The notes below the pieces were generated by a model. The model was not told the origin of the DNA, ran no database searches, and saw only the letters and a list, made by a program, of their open reading frames with translations. From NCBI RefSeq assembly GCF_002994745.2, contig NC_037093.1, positions 9,846,400-9,910,399 of the forward strand: DNA of 64,000 nucleotides. Reading direction: 5' to 3'. Both the position numbers and the translations under genes were made by a program. Positions 14,801-26,601 of this stretch are shown here, one piece after another. Position 1 is the stretch's first letter. Every line of letters begins with the position of its first letter. The DNA comes from Rosa chinensis (taxonomy: Eukaryota > Streptophyta > Magnoliopsida > Rosales > Rosaceae).

Positions 14801-15325
14801 GGAAGGAGGAGAGAGGGAGCCAGAGGTCAGGGGAGAGAAAGAGAATGACGCGACTGAGGGAGAAAAGGAGAGAGTTTAGGTTTTAGGGTTTCCAATTTCC
14901 TATTTATACTCGTGTGCGAGAAATGTCAAATTTGCCCTTTCGACGAACTACGCAATTTCCCTAGCTGATTGCTTATGGGATTTGGGCTCGTAACTTTTCT
15001 TTGTTCGTTTTTCGTCACCAATGTTCTTAGTCGACTCCGTCGTATGCCCAAAACTTGAATTATTAAAAACTCAATTTGTATCCTTCCATAATAATCCCGA
15101 CAATCTTTTGCTTCAACAAACCTTAGTAATTCTTTAGGCCCAATTGGAAGGACATTGGCCTAAACTTTAGTTTTCGGCCCAAACTTAATTCAAATAGCCC
15201 AATTGGTAGTCTCGATACCTAAAACAATTTCCAAAATCAATCCCTTCACTTAAATCACCTTGCGGAAAAATCTTATTGGCAAGAAATTACTTTTGGAAAT
15301 TAACTAAAATTTATAGGGGCTCACA
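11846..15325 (-). mobile_element. 3.48-kb LTR-like insertion (possible giant solo LTR) inside the LINE
   Basis: The insert starts TGTGGTAACC and ends GGGGCTCACA, so both ends carry TGTG...CACA. Flanks are CGTAT (11841-11845) and TGTAT (15326-15330), an imperfect 5-bp duplication. Removing it joins two parts of one LINE RNase H domain. On the - strand a TATAAATAG box (about 14901-14909) is followed by CT-rich leader-like sequence, as in an LTR promoter. No retroviral coding domain is recognised inside. Short ORFs at 14160-14724 look like untranslated, repeat-rich sequence. Degenerate direct repeats of about 150 bp (GGATATGGTGAT / CAACCGG motifs) occupy 13200-13530. Confidence 0.6.
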
Positions 15326-15330
15326 TGTAT

Positions 15331-18300
15331 GCCCAACTGGACTAGCAAAAGCTGCAATAAACTATCCATAAGCATCTCTTAAAACTCCTCCAATGCCTCC
15401 TTTAGTCTGTTGGGGTAAGAAGGCTGCATCCACATTCAATTTCAAAGCACCATTTTCTGCAGGCTTCCATCTCTGTTGTTGTTGCCTGTGAGGTTGCTTC
15501 ATATTGCCTTGTGTTTTTTGAAACTCATCAAGCCATGTAAAACAGCTTAAGACAATATCTTGAGGTGTTTGTTTTGTGCCTGACCATAGTAGGTTGTTTC
15601 TATTTTTCCACAAGGGCCAAACTCTCATCATTAACCGTGTAAAAATATCAGAACTCAAAGTGAGTGCTCTCTCGAGCACCCACTCTTTGAAATTTATAGA
15701 AGGTAGCAGGATGTTATGCAAGTGAAATGTTGCTTTTGAGATGATGGTAGAAGTTGTTGGACACTCACAAAAAAGGTGAGCCACATCTTTTATTTGATGA
15801 TTACAGAGGATGCATCTTCTATCTCCTTCAAAATCCTTGGTCAGCAGTCTCTCCCTTGTTATGAGTAGGTTGTTGCAGGCCCTCCATACACAACAGCTAA
15901 CCTTTCCAGGCACTTTGGCCTTTCAAAAACACCTCCATAGCTCCTTGTATGGATCACCATTGGACGTAAACACAAAAGCATTCTGCATAACCTCCAGTAT
16001 TGCAATCCAATACGCTGATTTGACAAAGTGATGCCCTTTCTTTTCTGGGCTCCATATAATTATGTCAGGACTACTATTTCTACCATGGGGAATGCATAGG
16101 ATTCTTGAGGCCACCTCATTGGGAAATAGACTGGACACTGCAGCAGCTTTCCATTGCCTATTTGTTGCATCAATAAGATCTGCAACTTTGTTGAAAGTAG
16201 TGTTATGAGGTCTAGTGACTTGATAAGATGCTTGCACAAGAATCCACCTGTCATGCCAAATATTAACCTGTTCACTATCTCCAATTTTTCACTATACTCC
16301 AACCTGAAGTACCAATTTGCCTTGTAGAATGCTTCTCTAGGAGGATGAGGGAGAGTCACCTATTTCAGCCTCCCAGAAAGAACAATGTGGGAAGTACAAA
16401 GCTTTGTATAATATAGCAATAAGAGATTGAGGATTGGAGATGATTCTTCATCCTAGTTTATCAAGCATAGCAATATTGTAAGCATGAATGTTTTTGAAAC
16501 CCATACCTCCCTCATGATTGGTTAAACAAAGTTTTTCCCAACTTCTCCAATGAATTTTCTGTTAGTGTGAGTCATCGTTCCCTATTAGGAATAGACCACA
16601 AGGGAATATATTGTTGTAACTACTTACCTTGTATATGTTGTGTAGTACAGTAGTACACAATAGTTGTAGTACGTTGTAGTACGATTGTAATCTGTATATA
16701 TACGTACACCACAGAATGGGTGTAATAATATCATCAGAAATTTATTCTCCCAACCTTGTTCTATTTGACCTTTTTCTTTTTCTCTTCTGTGTCACCCCAG
16801 AAGAATGAGGCACAAAGTTGATGAATGTCATCACAAAGGCTTTTTGGCAATAGGTAGCAGTTCATTGCATAGAGGGTCATAGTTTGAGCAACTGCCTTGA
16901 TCAGAGTTTCCTTGCCAACACAACTAAGAATCTTGGACTTCCAACTGATCAACTTCTTTGACAACTTTTCTTTGATGTATGCAAATTTAGCTGTCTTGGA
17001 TTTACCAACCCTTAAAGGTAAACCAAGATATTTATCATGTTCATCTTTACGTTCCACTGCTAGAATGGAGGCCAAGTTGTTTTGAAGATCTAAGTGTACA
17101 TTCTTGTTGAAGACAACACTACTTTTTTGAAAGTTAACTCTTTGACCAGAGGCTTTCTCATAGATATCCAAAATATGTTTAACAACAATACACTCTGTAG
17201 CAGGAGCAGCTCCAAATAGAAGAGAGTCATCTGCAAAAAATAAATGGTGGAGTGTAGGAGCTTGAGGGCACATTTTGAGTCCTTGAATGACATTAGATTG
17301 CACTGCATGTGTGGTGAGAGCAGAGAGTCCTTCTGCACAGAGAATGAATAAATAAGGTGACAATGGATCACCCTGTCTAATTCTCTGAGTAGGCATTATG
17401 TGAGGAGTTGGTTCACCCTACACCAAAATTGAGTAGCTGATAGAGGTAACATTGTTCGTGACCATGGTTATCCAATTTGGGTGAAAACCCAATTTGGTAA
17501 GAATAGCTTGAAGGTACTGCCACTCTAACTGATCATATGCCTTGTTGATGTGTAATTTCAAAGAGAAAAAAACCAATTTCTTGCTGTCTAAGTCTATGCA
17601 TAAAATGTGCAGCTTCATTGGTTACTAAGGTATTATCAAAGATTATTTTACCCGGTACATAGGCACTTTGCAGAGAAGATATAATGTGAACCAACCAAAA
17701 CTTGAGTCGATTTGCAACCACTTTAGAACAAATTCTGCAGATAGCATTGTTAAGTGCAATTGGACGAAACTGAGCAACTTGTTTAGGGTTCTTAACTTTT
17801 GGTATCAAACATAAGTAAGTGAAGTTGGTGTTGCTTCTCATCTCCCCTTTTTCTAAGAAGCCTCTAACAGCTAGACATACATCAAGTCCTACAATGTGCC
17901 AATATTTTTGAAAAAAGAAAAGGGACATACCATTAGGTCTAAGACTCTTGGACAGATGCATCTGGAAAAGTGCAGTTTTGATTTCCTCATCAGAATAAGG
18001 CTGCATGAGATTTTCATTTATTTCAGAAGTCACCTTTCTTGGTGTTTCATTCAGTATAGCTGCCATAGCCTCCGAGTTGGTACTTTCAGTTAAGAAAACA
18101 TTCTTGAAGTAAGCTAGCAGAAGTCTTTGAATTTCATCCGGTCCACTTTGCCATTGGCCATGCTCATCATTTATACCACAGATTAGATTTTTGCTTTTTG
18201 ATTACTAGCCCTTATGTGAAAGAAGGCAGAGTTTCTATCACCATCCTTCAGCCAAATACTCAGGATCTTTGTCGCTAGTATTTTTCCTGTTGGGTTAGAA

Positions 18301-19360
18301 GTTGACTATGTTGTACATGCAACAATCTCTGCTCTTCATACTGTTTTAGGGAATAAGGCTTCTTCATAAGATCATTCAGTTGCTCTTGGATGACACGCAG
18401 TTCTTCTTTCTGATTATCAAACTCAGTTGTGTGCCATTGCACTAGCTTGTGTCCAGTATCCTGAATTTTGAAAGCCACTTGTTGAAGTGCGTTACCAATA
18501 GAGGATGTAGACCAGGTCTGCTTAATAAGTTCCCACAGTTAGGATTTTCATGCCAACATTCCTCAAAACGAAAATGTTTGGGAACTTTCTTGTAATGCAC
18601 TTTTTCTGAGCTCACAACAATCAAAAGTGGGCAGTGATCAGATTCACTAGGGTTCAGAGTGATAACACAATTGTGAGGAAATAAGGCTAAAACCACGATC
18701 AAGATGTTCTTTGGTGAATTTGTTGCTCCAAGTGAAGAGGCTTCCTACAAAACCCATGTCAATAAGGTCACAGTTCGTCATGGTTAGTCGGAATGTTGCC
18801 ATTGGCGCTATAGCTCTTCTGTGTCCTCCAGACTTATCCTTGTTCGACATAATTTCATTAAAATCACCTGCCATTAGCCACGGCAAGGTGCAGGGTTCAG
18901 ATGCTAGGGCTTTGATGAGAAACCAAGTTCTGTGTCTTCCACCTCTTGCGGCAACACCATATATTCTTGTGAATCTTCATTTGTGTGTATCCTCCGGTTT
19001 GCCTACAACCACATCATTGTGGCTTGGAGATCGAGATATGAGAAATGCATTTGTATCATCGTTCCAAAGTAAGGTCACGCCTTGAGAATCTCTTTCCTGT
19101 GGAAAGCAGATGTTATCTATGAACCCTAGCTTTCTAGTAAGAGCATTGATGTGCTTATTTTGCGCTAGGGTTTCAGCAAGGAAGTTGATGTTAGGTTTAC
19201 GTGGCTGAACTATATCAATGAGGGCCCTTTGTGACTCAAAGTTGACGATTCCCCGGTAGTTCCAGACTAGGACCTCGACTTGAAACATGACCGGAGTATG
19301 GAAGGTTACAGGCGTAGCTTGCTGACGTCGTAGTCGTTGGGGCGGCAACACTTAGGGTTT
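15331..19360 (-). pseudogene. LINE ORF2: endonuclease, reverse transcriptase, RNase H start
   Basis: Endonuclease: VLVWNYRGIVNFESQRAL (19351-18977) and MPWLMAGDFNEIMSNKDKSG with DMGFVGSLFTWSN (18886-18647). Reverse transcriptase: FRPIALNNAICRICSKVVAN (18066-17533), then RQGDPLSPYLFILCAEGLSA and LHHLFFADDSLLFGA containing the FADD catalytic motif (17396-16761). Linker zinc finger: CILCNHQIKDVAHLFCECP, then RNase H start LKLNVDAAFLPQQTKGG (15913-15362). Frameshifts, stops and a solo LTR at 16560-16758 separate the blocks, so the enzyme is dead. Confidence 0.88.
16560..16758 (-). repeat. Small solo LTR (copia-like) inserted in the LINE RT region
   Basis: About 200 bp beginning TGTTAGTGTGAGTC on the + strand and ending near TTATTCTCCCAAC. 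On the - strand the start (TTGGGAGAATAAATTTC) resembles copia LTR starts. It has an AT-rich promoter-like centre (TGTATATATACG). LINE protein RKIHWRSWEKLCLTNHEGG resumes immediately beyond it, showing it is an insertion. I cannot define a clean TSD. Confidence 0.55.
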
Positions 19361-19578
19361 TTTGTTAAGAAAAATAGTGAAAAAATAAGAAATTTTTGTT
19401 AAGTGTGAGAGGTAAAACAAATTATATTTATAGAGAACTTTTTACAATTTTTTAGAATTTTTTTTTTTATTCACTTTCTTACCATTATGCATAGTGTTTA
19501 ATTGTTTGCAGTACGATTTCAAAACTAACGAAAATCCACAGTCCAGATTTCATGTCCATTGGATTCAAATTCCTTAAT

Positions 19579-20270
19579 GGCGCGTTTGGATGAGAAAATT
19601 ATAAAATCCATAGGAATTTATAAATGATAGTAACTTATGGCTCCGCGTGAGCAAAATCTTTCCGGTATGTCACCACCTTTGTAAAGCGAATAGAGTAGCC
19701 AATGATGCACTCTTCGCTAATTGATGTTTATTAGAATACATAGATTTTGTGGAGAATCCCAGTTTTAATCTAGGATGTTCTCTCTATGCTTATTATATTT
19801 TAGGGTTTAGGTATCATGTCCCCCCATGTATTCTGAGGTTTCATTAATGGTCAAGGCTTGAGGGCAGCCGTATTGACCCTATTTCAAAAATAAATAAATG
19901 ATGGAATTTTTAACTCCACAAATCTAAAACTCTATTAATTGCAATTTATGTTGTTTGGTTGTATCTATTTAAGATTTGAAATGTGTAATAAATTAAGAAA
20001 GTTTAAAACAAATAAAAAGATAAAATAGAAAAAAAAAACCTTATTTTGGAAATGAAAATTAAATATTGTAAAGGAATTTGTAAATGACACATATTTTAGT
20101 GGAAATTGAAGTGGAGAATTTAAATAACTAATTTCTTCATTTTTTTTCATAGAGAAATTTAAAATTTCCAATCTAATAATGCCAAACGAATGAATTAACT
20201 TGTATGAATTATGAAATCCTCACTTTCAATTAAATTCCATCATTTTTTCTTTCATCTAAACACGTTCTAA
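19579..20270. mobile_element. MITE-like element with imperfect inverted ends
   Basis: The left end reads GCGCGTTTGGATGAGAAAA. The right end reads TTTCATCTAAACACGTTC, whose complement GAACGTGTTTAGATGAAA is similar. TTAAT/TAAT lies outside both ends, a possible short TSD. The interior is AT-rich and non-coding apart from the LINE tail at 19629-19893. Superfamily uncertain (hAT- or Harbinger-like). Confidence 0.45.
19629..19893 (+). mobile_element. 5'-truncated LINE 3' tail
   Basis: Flanked by a perfect 9-bp repeat ATAAATGAT (19620-19628 and 19894-19902). It encodes a short RNase H end (KANRVANDALFAN, stop), then a plant LINE-like 3' UTR (ATGTCCCCCCATGTATTC ... GGGCAGCCGTATTGACCC) and an A-rich end. 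This is consistent with a short target-primed insertion into the MITE-like element. Confidence 0.65.
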
Positions 20271-22176
20271 TCGCCCAAAGAAACAACCCACGTGCAGGAT
20301 ATGTCTCGCTGACGTCACCTCCTATCCGTCATGGGCCACGGTGGACCCATTCTGGGTCAGTTTTTGCCCTTGCGTGAGCCTGGGGCGACAGACCGGGCTG
20401 CAAAATGCCAAAATATGGGTGGAACTCTTCCACAAAGTCCAATTTTTTTGCGTTGCGAGTCATTGTCTAATTGGACCCATATGCCACTAGACTTGCGGCT
20501 CTTAGACAAAGGCAGATCGGATAAACTTGAAATCTTATCGTGTGCCTAATATGACAAATCACTTCAATACTTGAGCCACATAACAAGTACATTTTCTAGG
20601 TATTTCTTTTGCCGACGACTGTTGACAACTCCGCATGCACCTCTTCCTTATACTTTTGTTTTTTCCTTTTTGAGAATGACCTCTTTCTTAGACTTGAGCC
20701 TCATTCAAACAATTTATCATATAATTAACCAACTAATTATCATATAATTAAACAGTTAATGTTATCATAAAGACCGTATAGTGTATAGATTATATGAAAG
20801 AGTATGATAGGTAGTAGACCTTAAGGCACTGCAAGTTTCGTCGGATTAAACTATTAATTCCAAGTGTATATGTTTATCAATTGGCACATAGAGTCATAGA
20901 TTATGTGCAGCGGAGTAGACCTTATGCATGGATATCTTGACTATATATAAGAACCAATTAAAGTCTATACTACGCTAACAGATGTGCACCACGCTAATTT
21001 AGGATTTGTACCACACCTAATATTTTAGGGGGGGATTTTGCCACGGTAATGATATGGTGTGTGTCTAATAATTTACTGACACGTATTTCAACTTATACGT
21101 ATAACTAAATTTCATCTCCATTAAGTTTACGATAATTATATTTTGGACTGACACTGCGGTGTTACCACATGGTGGTCCAAGCTAATAAAATTACTCACTT
21201 TTTGTAAAATTCAACGTAGACAGTAAAAAAAAAAATTAAGGGAACCAATAAAAAAAAAAGTAATTCTCATTTAAATAAATCACATTAGTCTGGACCATAG
21301 TACGCACGGTGATCCGAGATTATTTAATAATTTCTCTAGGGTTACCATCAAACAATGACTTCTTAACCGATCAAAATTTCGAACATTTTTCTACGTCCGT
21401 GCCCCTATTACAACGAGACAGTCAAATAATGACAAAGTTGGAAAACCCTAATTTTGTTTCCAAATTTATTTATAGCGATACAATTTTTAAAGTTATAAAT
21501 ATATAACTTATAATTTAGGTAGACTCAGTTCTTTCTCTGATCAATTCCATTTATTATCTTTTTCTGACTTGAGAGAACTGTGATCGAAGATTATTGACAG
21601 AGATCTGGGTCATGAATGATGTATTGTAGTATTCGTCATTTAATTGCCAACCCCACTAAATTCTCCTGAGCTGTACTTATAGCTCACTCTGGCACCATGC
21701 AAACAAAAGTTTGGTGGTTTCCTTGTTTGGTTCTGCAATTAACTCCAGTTGGCTAAATAGTCGGTCAGAAGAGCAACTCCAAAAATTAAAACTTTAGCAT
21801 CTTTTTCTTCTCTAACTCCAATGGATTTTCTATTTTATAATAATATCTAAAATCTCAATATTCTTCCTTAAAATTTTAGAGATTTGCTGTAAATATAGAG
21901 AATTTAGTTTTCTCTTTCCTCACTTTCCCTAAAATAAAGATAGTTATGGGGAATTTGTTAGAGCAAAAGAGACTCATTTTTCCTAGAGTAGAGAAAAATC
22001 AAAATATGGAGAAACTGTTGGAGTTGCCTAAGTACAATATATATGATTAATTGTACATTCGTGCCAGAATTCGGTAAACAAATGTAATCAACTAGGCTTA
22101 AGAAAACTAGCTACTTTTTTGTGCCATGTTGATTCCGCTAGTTGTTATAGACAAAAAGTGAACTAAAAATTTAACA
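20271..22176. other. AT-rich intergenic stretch, no gene recognised
   Basis: Only short ORFs without recognisable domains (for example 20331-20549 and 21309-21506). A CACGTG and a TGACGTCA motif lie near 20.29-20.31 kb, but no promoter-gene arrangement follows them. Confidence 0.6.
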
Positions 22177-22923
22177 TTCTTATTAGGGAAAATCGTCCGT
22201 ACAATACCTGACATTTGTCCCATTCTAAACTTCAGTACCTCACGTTTAGAAAATATCAGAACGGTACCTGACGTTCTAACCCCGACCGAAGATTGGTATC
22301 TGGATCCGTTAGCTCCGTTACAAAAATTGACAGCTGCCATATTTTGATCATTAAATGACCAATTTACCTTTTTTTTTCCCTTTTTTCTCATATAATAAAA
22401 TAAAGCAAAAAAAAATTTGTTTTATGAAAATGCCAAAATGAAAGGGTGAGGACTGAGGAGGGCCGTAGGTGGGAAGGGGTCAGGCGGTGACGGCGGGAAA
22501 GCTCAAGTCGTGATCTGCTCCCAGCAATTTCAAGGCGGCGGCACAGCACAATAGCACTCCAACAAAGTCGGTGAGCAATCATCTATCAGCTACAACCACC
22601 ATCACCATTACCACAACAGCACTCCAACAGAGTCGCTCGAGAGGCGAGAGTGACTGGCTTCGTTAGAAGGTAGCGGAGGAATTGGAAAGTCATCATCCAT
22701 CAGCCACCATCACCACCACCACAGCCAAAACCACAACCACACGACCGTCCCCAAACTTTTTTATTCAAACAACACCCGTAGCAAATTTCAACCCAAAACA
22801 CCACCAAAGTGATTAAAGGAAAACAACTTGAGAAGATTTCCATCTTGATCACTTTGATTTCCCGAAACCCAGACAAAGCCAAGTCTTTGAGCTAGTCATT
22901 GGGTTTACTTCTTGGCCAGGTTT

Positions 22924-23138
22924 AAAGTTGGGTCCGACTCTGATTCAACGCAGAGCAAGAAGAAAGTGGAGCTACTAGAGAAGATAGTGGAGGAGAATGA
23001 GAGGATGGTGGGTCTAGTGATTAAACTGGTTCACCGAAAAAACAAACCCGGCTACTAGGGTCGCTGTTGCAAAGGGTAAAGCAGCTGGAAAGGGTTCTCA
23101 TCAATGAGAGATTTAGAAGAAGAGGAGACATGTTGTAG
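22924..23138 (+). pseudogene. Captured gene fragment, possibly BAG8-like co-chaperone C-terminus
   Basis: Two + strand frames give a charged helical segment: SKKKVELLEKIVEENERMVG, then after a frameshift near 23.05 kb LLGSLLQRVKQLERVLINER and FRRRGDML followed by a stop. The pattern (EKIVEENERM... LQRVxQLER...) resembles the coiled C-terminal part of plant BAG family chaperone regulators of the BAG8 type, recalled from memory. It lies inside Pack-MULE 1. Frameshift and stop make it a broken fragment. Assignment is tentative. Confidence 0.45.
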
Positions 23139-23179
23139 AATGCAAAGAAGGGTTCTTCTAGATTCTGAAAAATTGTTTA

Positions 23180-23534
23180 TGGGTTTGACCCAAAGACCCC
23201 AAAATCTCCATCAGCTCCGTCCAGCTCCCCTCCTTCTCCATCCTCAACTCCACCATCAACTTCATCTTCTCCCAATACGTCGTTGTCCGCAACCCCAGCC
23301 GCTCGCCGCCTTCCGCCACTACCACAGCACCAAATTGGCTTCATGTTCATCCCTCCCAGCAAAATCGAGCCCGGTCAGACCCAGTACATAGCCGCCACTT
23401 TCGCCGTCAACTCCTTCCCCGTTTCCGATCCCAATCTTTCCAAGGCGATCCATGGCCCGATGGTCTTTCCCAAGTTCGGCGACGGTCTGAGCGGATTAAC
23501 TGCGGCGGAGGAGGCGGGTCCACAATGGAGATAG
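23180..23534 (+). pseudogene. Unidentified Pro/Ser-rich coding-like fragment in Pack-MULE 1
   Basis: The same frame as the second half of the previous fragment stays open for about 118 codons: GFDPKTPKSPSAPSSS, a low-complexity linker, then FMFIPPSKIEPGQTQYIAAT and AIHGPMVFPKFGDGLSG. Codon use and GC content stand out from the AT-rich surroundings, suggesting captured exon sequence. I do not recognise the protein. Confidence 0.4.
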
Positions 23535-23546
23535 AGTCGAGGCTGC

Positions 23547-23588
<42 letters not shown>

Positions 23589-23841
23589 AAATGAACAGTA
23601 GGGAAGAGAGAAAAAATAGAAAAAAAAAAGAATTAGATAAAACAAAAATGGATTAAAATATGAAAGGACGAAAATATCCTTTAACTCTTAGTTTTTGTAA
23701 CGGAGCTAACGGCTCCAGGTACCGATCTTCGGTCGGAGTTAGAATGTCAGGTACCGTTCTAATATTTTCTAAACGTGAGGTACTGAAATTTAGAATGGAG
23801 CAAAGATCAGGTACTGTACGGACGATTTTCCCTTCTTATTA

Positions 23842-24763
23842 ATAGATGTGAGGTATCAATTGTAGATTGATTTTTTTTATGATGGATGGTATCTTCCACC
23901 TTGGCTGATCCCATATCATTTTTGAACTGATGCGCCCTTGAAAAATTTGACACAAGATGCGTGAAGCGCCAACATTGAGCGTTCAAACACCCTAATATAA
24001 AAGATAACGTCTCAATATGTGTACTTTTGCACGTACGTCCGTAGTCTTATTTGGTCGATCAGCTATATTCTCAATCTAGATTGATAACCATTATACACTC
24101 CGATCATTGTTAAGCATGGTTGTTGGATTTTCTGTTCGATTAAGTACTTGAGTTTTCCTTTTGTATTTCATGGTTAATAATTGCAGTGCGTGTCTCCAGC
24201 TCGATGAAATGACTGCTTGATCAATGATTATATCTTAAGTGGCATGGACTACTGAGCTTTTCATAACCAAAGATATTCTATGCAATTTTCCTACGAATTT
24301 TGTGAGCCAGATAGTTTTCCTATGATTGAGCCAGATAATTCCAATCATGCCTGCAAAAGGAAGATAGAAATATGGAAGAGAATTACATCTAACAAACATA
24401 ACTGGCAAAAGATGTAGGATAATTTGCTAATGCATCAAACCACTTGATCACCTTCACGGAAGATATGAGAAGTTTTGAACTGATACAAACAATTACCCTC
24501 CCGTAACATTATTTTGCCAAGACATGACATTAGAGAACGAGAGAGGCCGAATGCACTTGAGAATTTTCTGGTTTCATGTCTCAATTCCCTCAACTATATA
24601 CAATTCAACATCCCGTACCATTTTTGGTTTGTTGCCAAATCAACACAGGTTTTAGCTCTATGGAGAGATTTAAGTTCGTCACTACTTCGACCTGAGTCAA
24701 TCAAAACGTTCTCTATTTTTTCAAAGAACTTTTGGTAGACTCCTATCGTATATATCTCTAGAA
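23842..24763. other. Intergenic stretch between the two MULEs, with a LINE RNase H relic
   Basis: No intact gene. The - strand at about 24290-24485 reads KTSHIFREGDQVV then, after a frameshift, DALANYPTSFASYVC. This is a plausible C-terminal relic of a plant LINE RNase H. Nothing else is recognised. Confidence 0.45.
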
Positions 24764-25269
24764 TTAATTTTAGGGAAATTGGTCCAGATGGTACCTGAAC
24801 TATCTCGCCTAATAAACTTCGGTACATCAAGTTTCAGAAATATCAGAACGGTACCTGAGATTCATATCCCGACCGAATATATGTACCTAGGGCCGTTAAC
24901 TCCGTTACAGAGCTTGCCAGTTGGCAATTTTTGAAGGGCACTTTCGTCCTTTCATATTTTAATTAATTTTTTTTTTTCCTAAAGCATTTTTTCCTCGTCT
25001 CTCTCTCTGTTCTTTCTTATCTTTCTTCTTCACTCTTCTTCTTGCTCGCTTGGTTTCCTAGCCTTTGCTCTCTTCTCGTCTTCTCTCTGATTTTGGATTT
25101 TCTTGCCGGGTCACTATCCTCTTCCTTCCAAGTCCAATTCCTACCTACCAAGACAATCCCCCATCCTCTTCTTTTCCAAGCCCCTCTCGTTGTTTTTAGC
25201 CATCCATTCATCAAATCTCATTCCCAATCTGCTATACCTTCTTCTCTTCCTCTTCTCCTGATTTCTAAT

Positions 25270-25736
25270 AGTGCCCGTGACGCCTCCACCCTCATCCCCC
25301 AACTTGAGAAAGTGCCAACCAATTCCCAATTAGGACTCCATTGCCAAACAATCCATGGCCTCTTTTCAATTACCCATTTTAAGCGGTGTCTGCTCCTCCA
25401 GCTAGTCCAATTGGTCACCCACAGTAACTCCATACTCCTCCCACCATTTTTGAATATGATGAGTCTGATACTTCAACTGTTGAATCTGGCCAATGGATGA
25501 ACTTTCAGAAATTTGCAACAGCCTTGTTCGGAAGGCCGACCTCCCCGACCTTCAATCTTATGAAACCCGTCACTACTCAACAAAACTTGCCGGCCAATGG
25601 AATGGCGGAGATGGGGAGAGGATCAAAGTTTGAATTTCTCGGGGGGCAAGTGAAGCCTTGGGTTGGGGAGAGGATTCACGAGGTGGGATTGGATGATTTA
25701 GAGCTCACACTTGGCAATGGTAAGGCTCCAAGTTAA
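25270..25736 (+). pseudogene. Captured BES1/BZR1-type transcription factor fragment
   Basis: The last part is in one frame: [30 protein letters not shown], then [35 protein letters not shown], stop at 25736. This matches the conserved C-terminus of brassinosteroid-response factors BES1/BZR1 (PEST-like DESDxSTVxSGxW, the [13 protein letters not shown] segment and the ELTLGNGK end). Upstream in other frames are ARDASTLIPQLEKV and [20 protein letters not shown], so exon 2 is represented but broken. The N-terminal DNA-binding domain is absent. If transcribed it could only make a truncated protein or RNA. Confidence 0.8.
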
Positions 25737-25892
25737 GCCTCAGATAGTAAGCTCAGTATCAAATCTTCATCAGCAATACGAAATCCCCAATCCAAGTCTT
25801 CGAATTTCAAATCCCTAATTCTACAGAGAGAGAGAGACATGTTACTGCTTCTTGACATGGGTTGTGAAACAGAATTAGGGGTGGTGGGCGCC

Positions 25893-25946
<54 letters not shown>
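25893..25946. repeat. (GA)n microsatellite inside Pack-MULE 2
   Basis: About 25 GA units. The flanking sequence (GTTGCTGCTTCTTGACATGGG... GAATTAGGGGTGGTGGG) occurs on both sides, at about 25838-25892 and 25946-25995. The microsatellite therefore sits within a local duplication of about 100 bp. Confidence 0.9.
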
Positions 25947-25947
<1 letters not shown>

Positions 25948-26601
25948 TTGCTGCTTCTTGACATGGGTGGCGAAATAGAATTAGGGGTGGTGGGTGTTGT
26001 GGCGCTAGTGGTTCAGCAGTGGAGGCTTGGACTCAAAACTGGTTGGAATTGACCGCGAGCTGTGGATGGGCATGAGGAGGAAGAAGATAAGAAGATGGGT
26101 AATCGGTGGAGTGAGGACATGGTTGGAATTAGTGAGAATTGAGACATAAAATAACAAAAATACCCTTCAAAAATTACCAGCTGGCAAGCTCCATAACTGA
26201 GCTAACGGCCCTAGGTACATATATTCGGTCGGGATATGAATCTCAAGTACCATTCTGACATTTCTGAAACTTGATGTACCGAAGTTTATAAGGCGAGATA
26301 GTTCAGGTACCCAAGGTTTTAAATATCGGTATTTTCATATCTATCGGTACTTTGAAAAAGCGAGATATCGGATATATCGGGGATACAGTGTACGAAAATA
26401 TCGTTTTTGAAAAAAGTCAATTTATTATAAATTTAGAACTACATATAAATACATATGAATGTAAACTTCATCTACATCCAAAAAGAGACTCTAGGCGGTT
26501 GAAAGGCCGCTCGCTGGTCTACGAAAATGCAATAATCAGACCAAGACATATGACCCATATAGTGTGAATTGTAGTGATGAACATGCTAGTTATAGATCTC
26601 T

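Larger units (their letters stand above)
11230..19370 (-). mobile_element. L1-type LINE remnant, 5'-truncated and multiply interrupted
   Basis: On the - strand, in order: endonuclease (about 19360-18650), reverse transcriptase (18066-16761), zinc-finger/RNase H linker (16359-15362) and RNase H (15362-15331, resuming 11845-11260). All are in separate broken frames. No ORF1 gag is seen upstream of 19370, so the copy is 5'-truncated. Inserts at 11469-11600, 11846-15325 and 16560-16758 separate pieces that join into coherent LINE protein when removed. Confidence 0.85.
22186..23832. mobile_element. Pack-MULE 1 (Mutator-like, long TIRs)
   Basis: About 143-bp terminal inverted repeats (22186-22328 and 23690-23832) begin GGGAAAATCGTCCGTACA and differ at only about a dozen positions. 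The 9-bp TSD TTCTTATTA is perfect (22177-22185 and 23833-23841), the Mutator signature length. There is no transposase; the inside is coding-like + strand sequence plus a (GA)n run (23551-23586). This is a non-autonomous Mutator-like element carrying captured host sequence. Confidence 0.9.

Noticed and set aside
20331..20549. 72-residue ORF near CACGTG/TGACGTCA motifs
   Set aside because: No recognisable domain, and no splice partners or downstream coding sequence.
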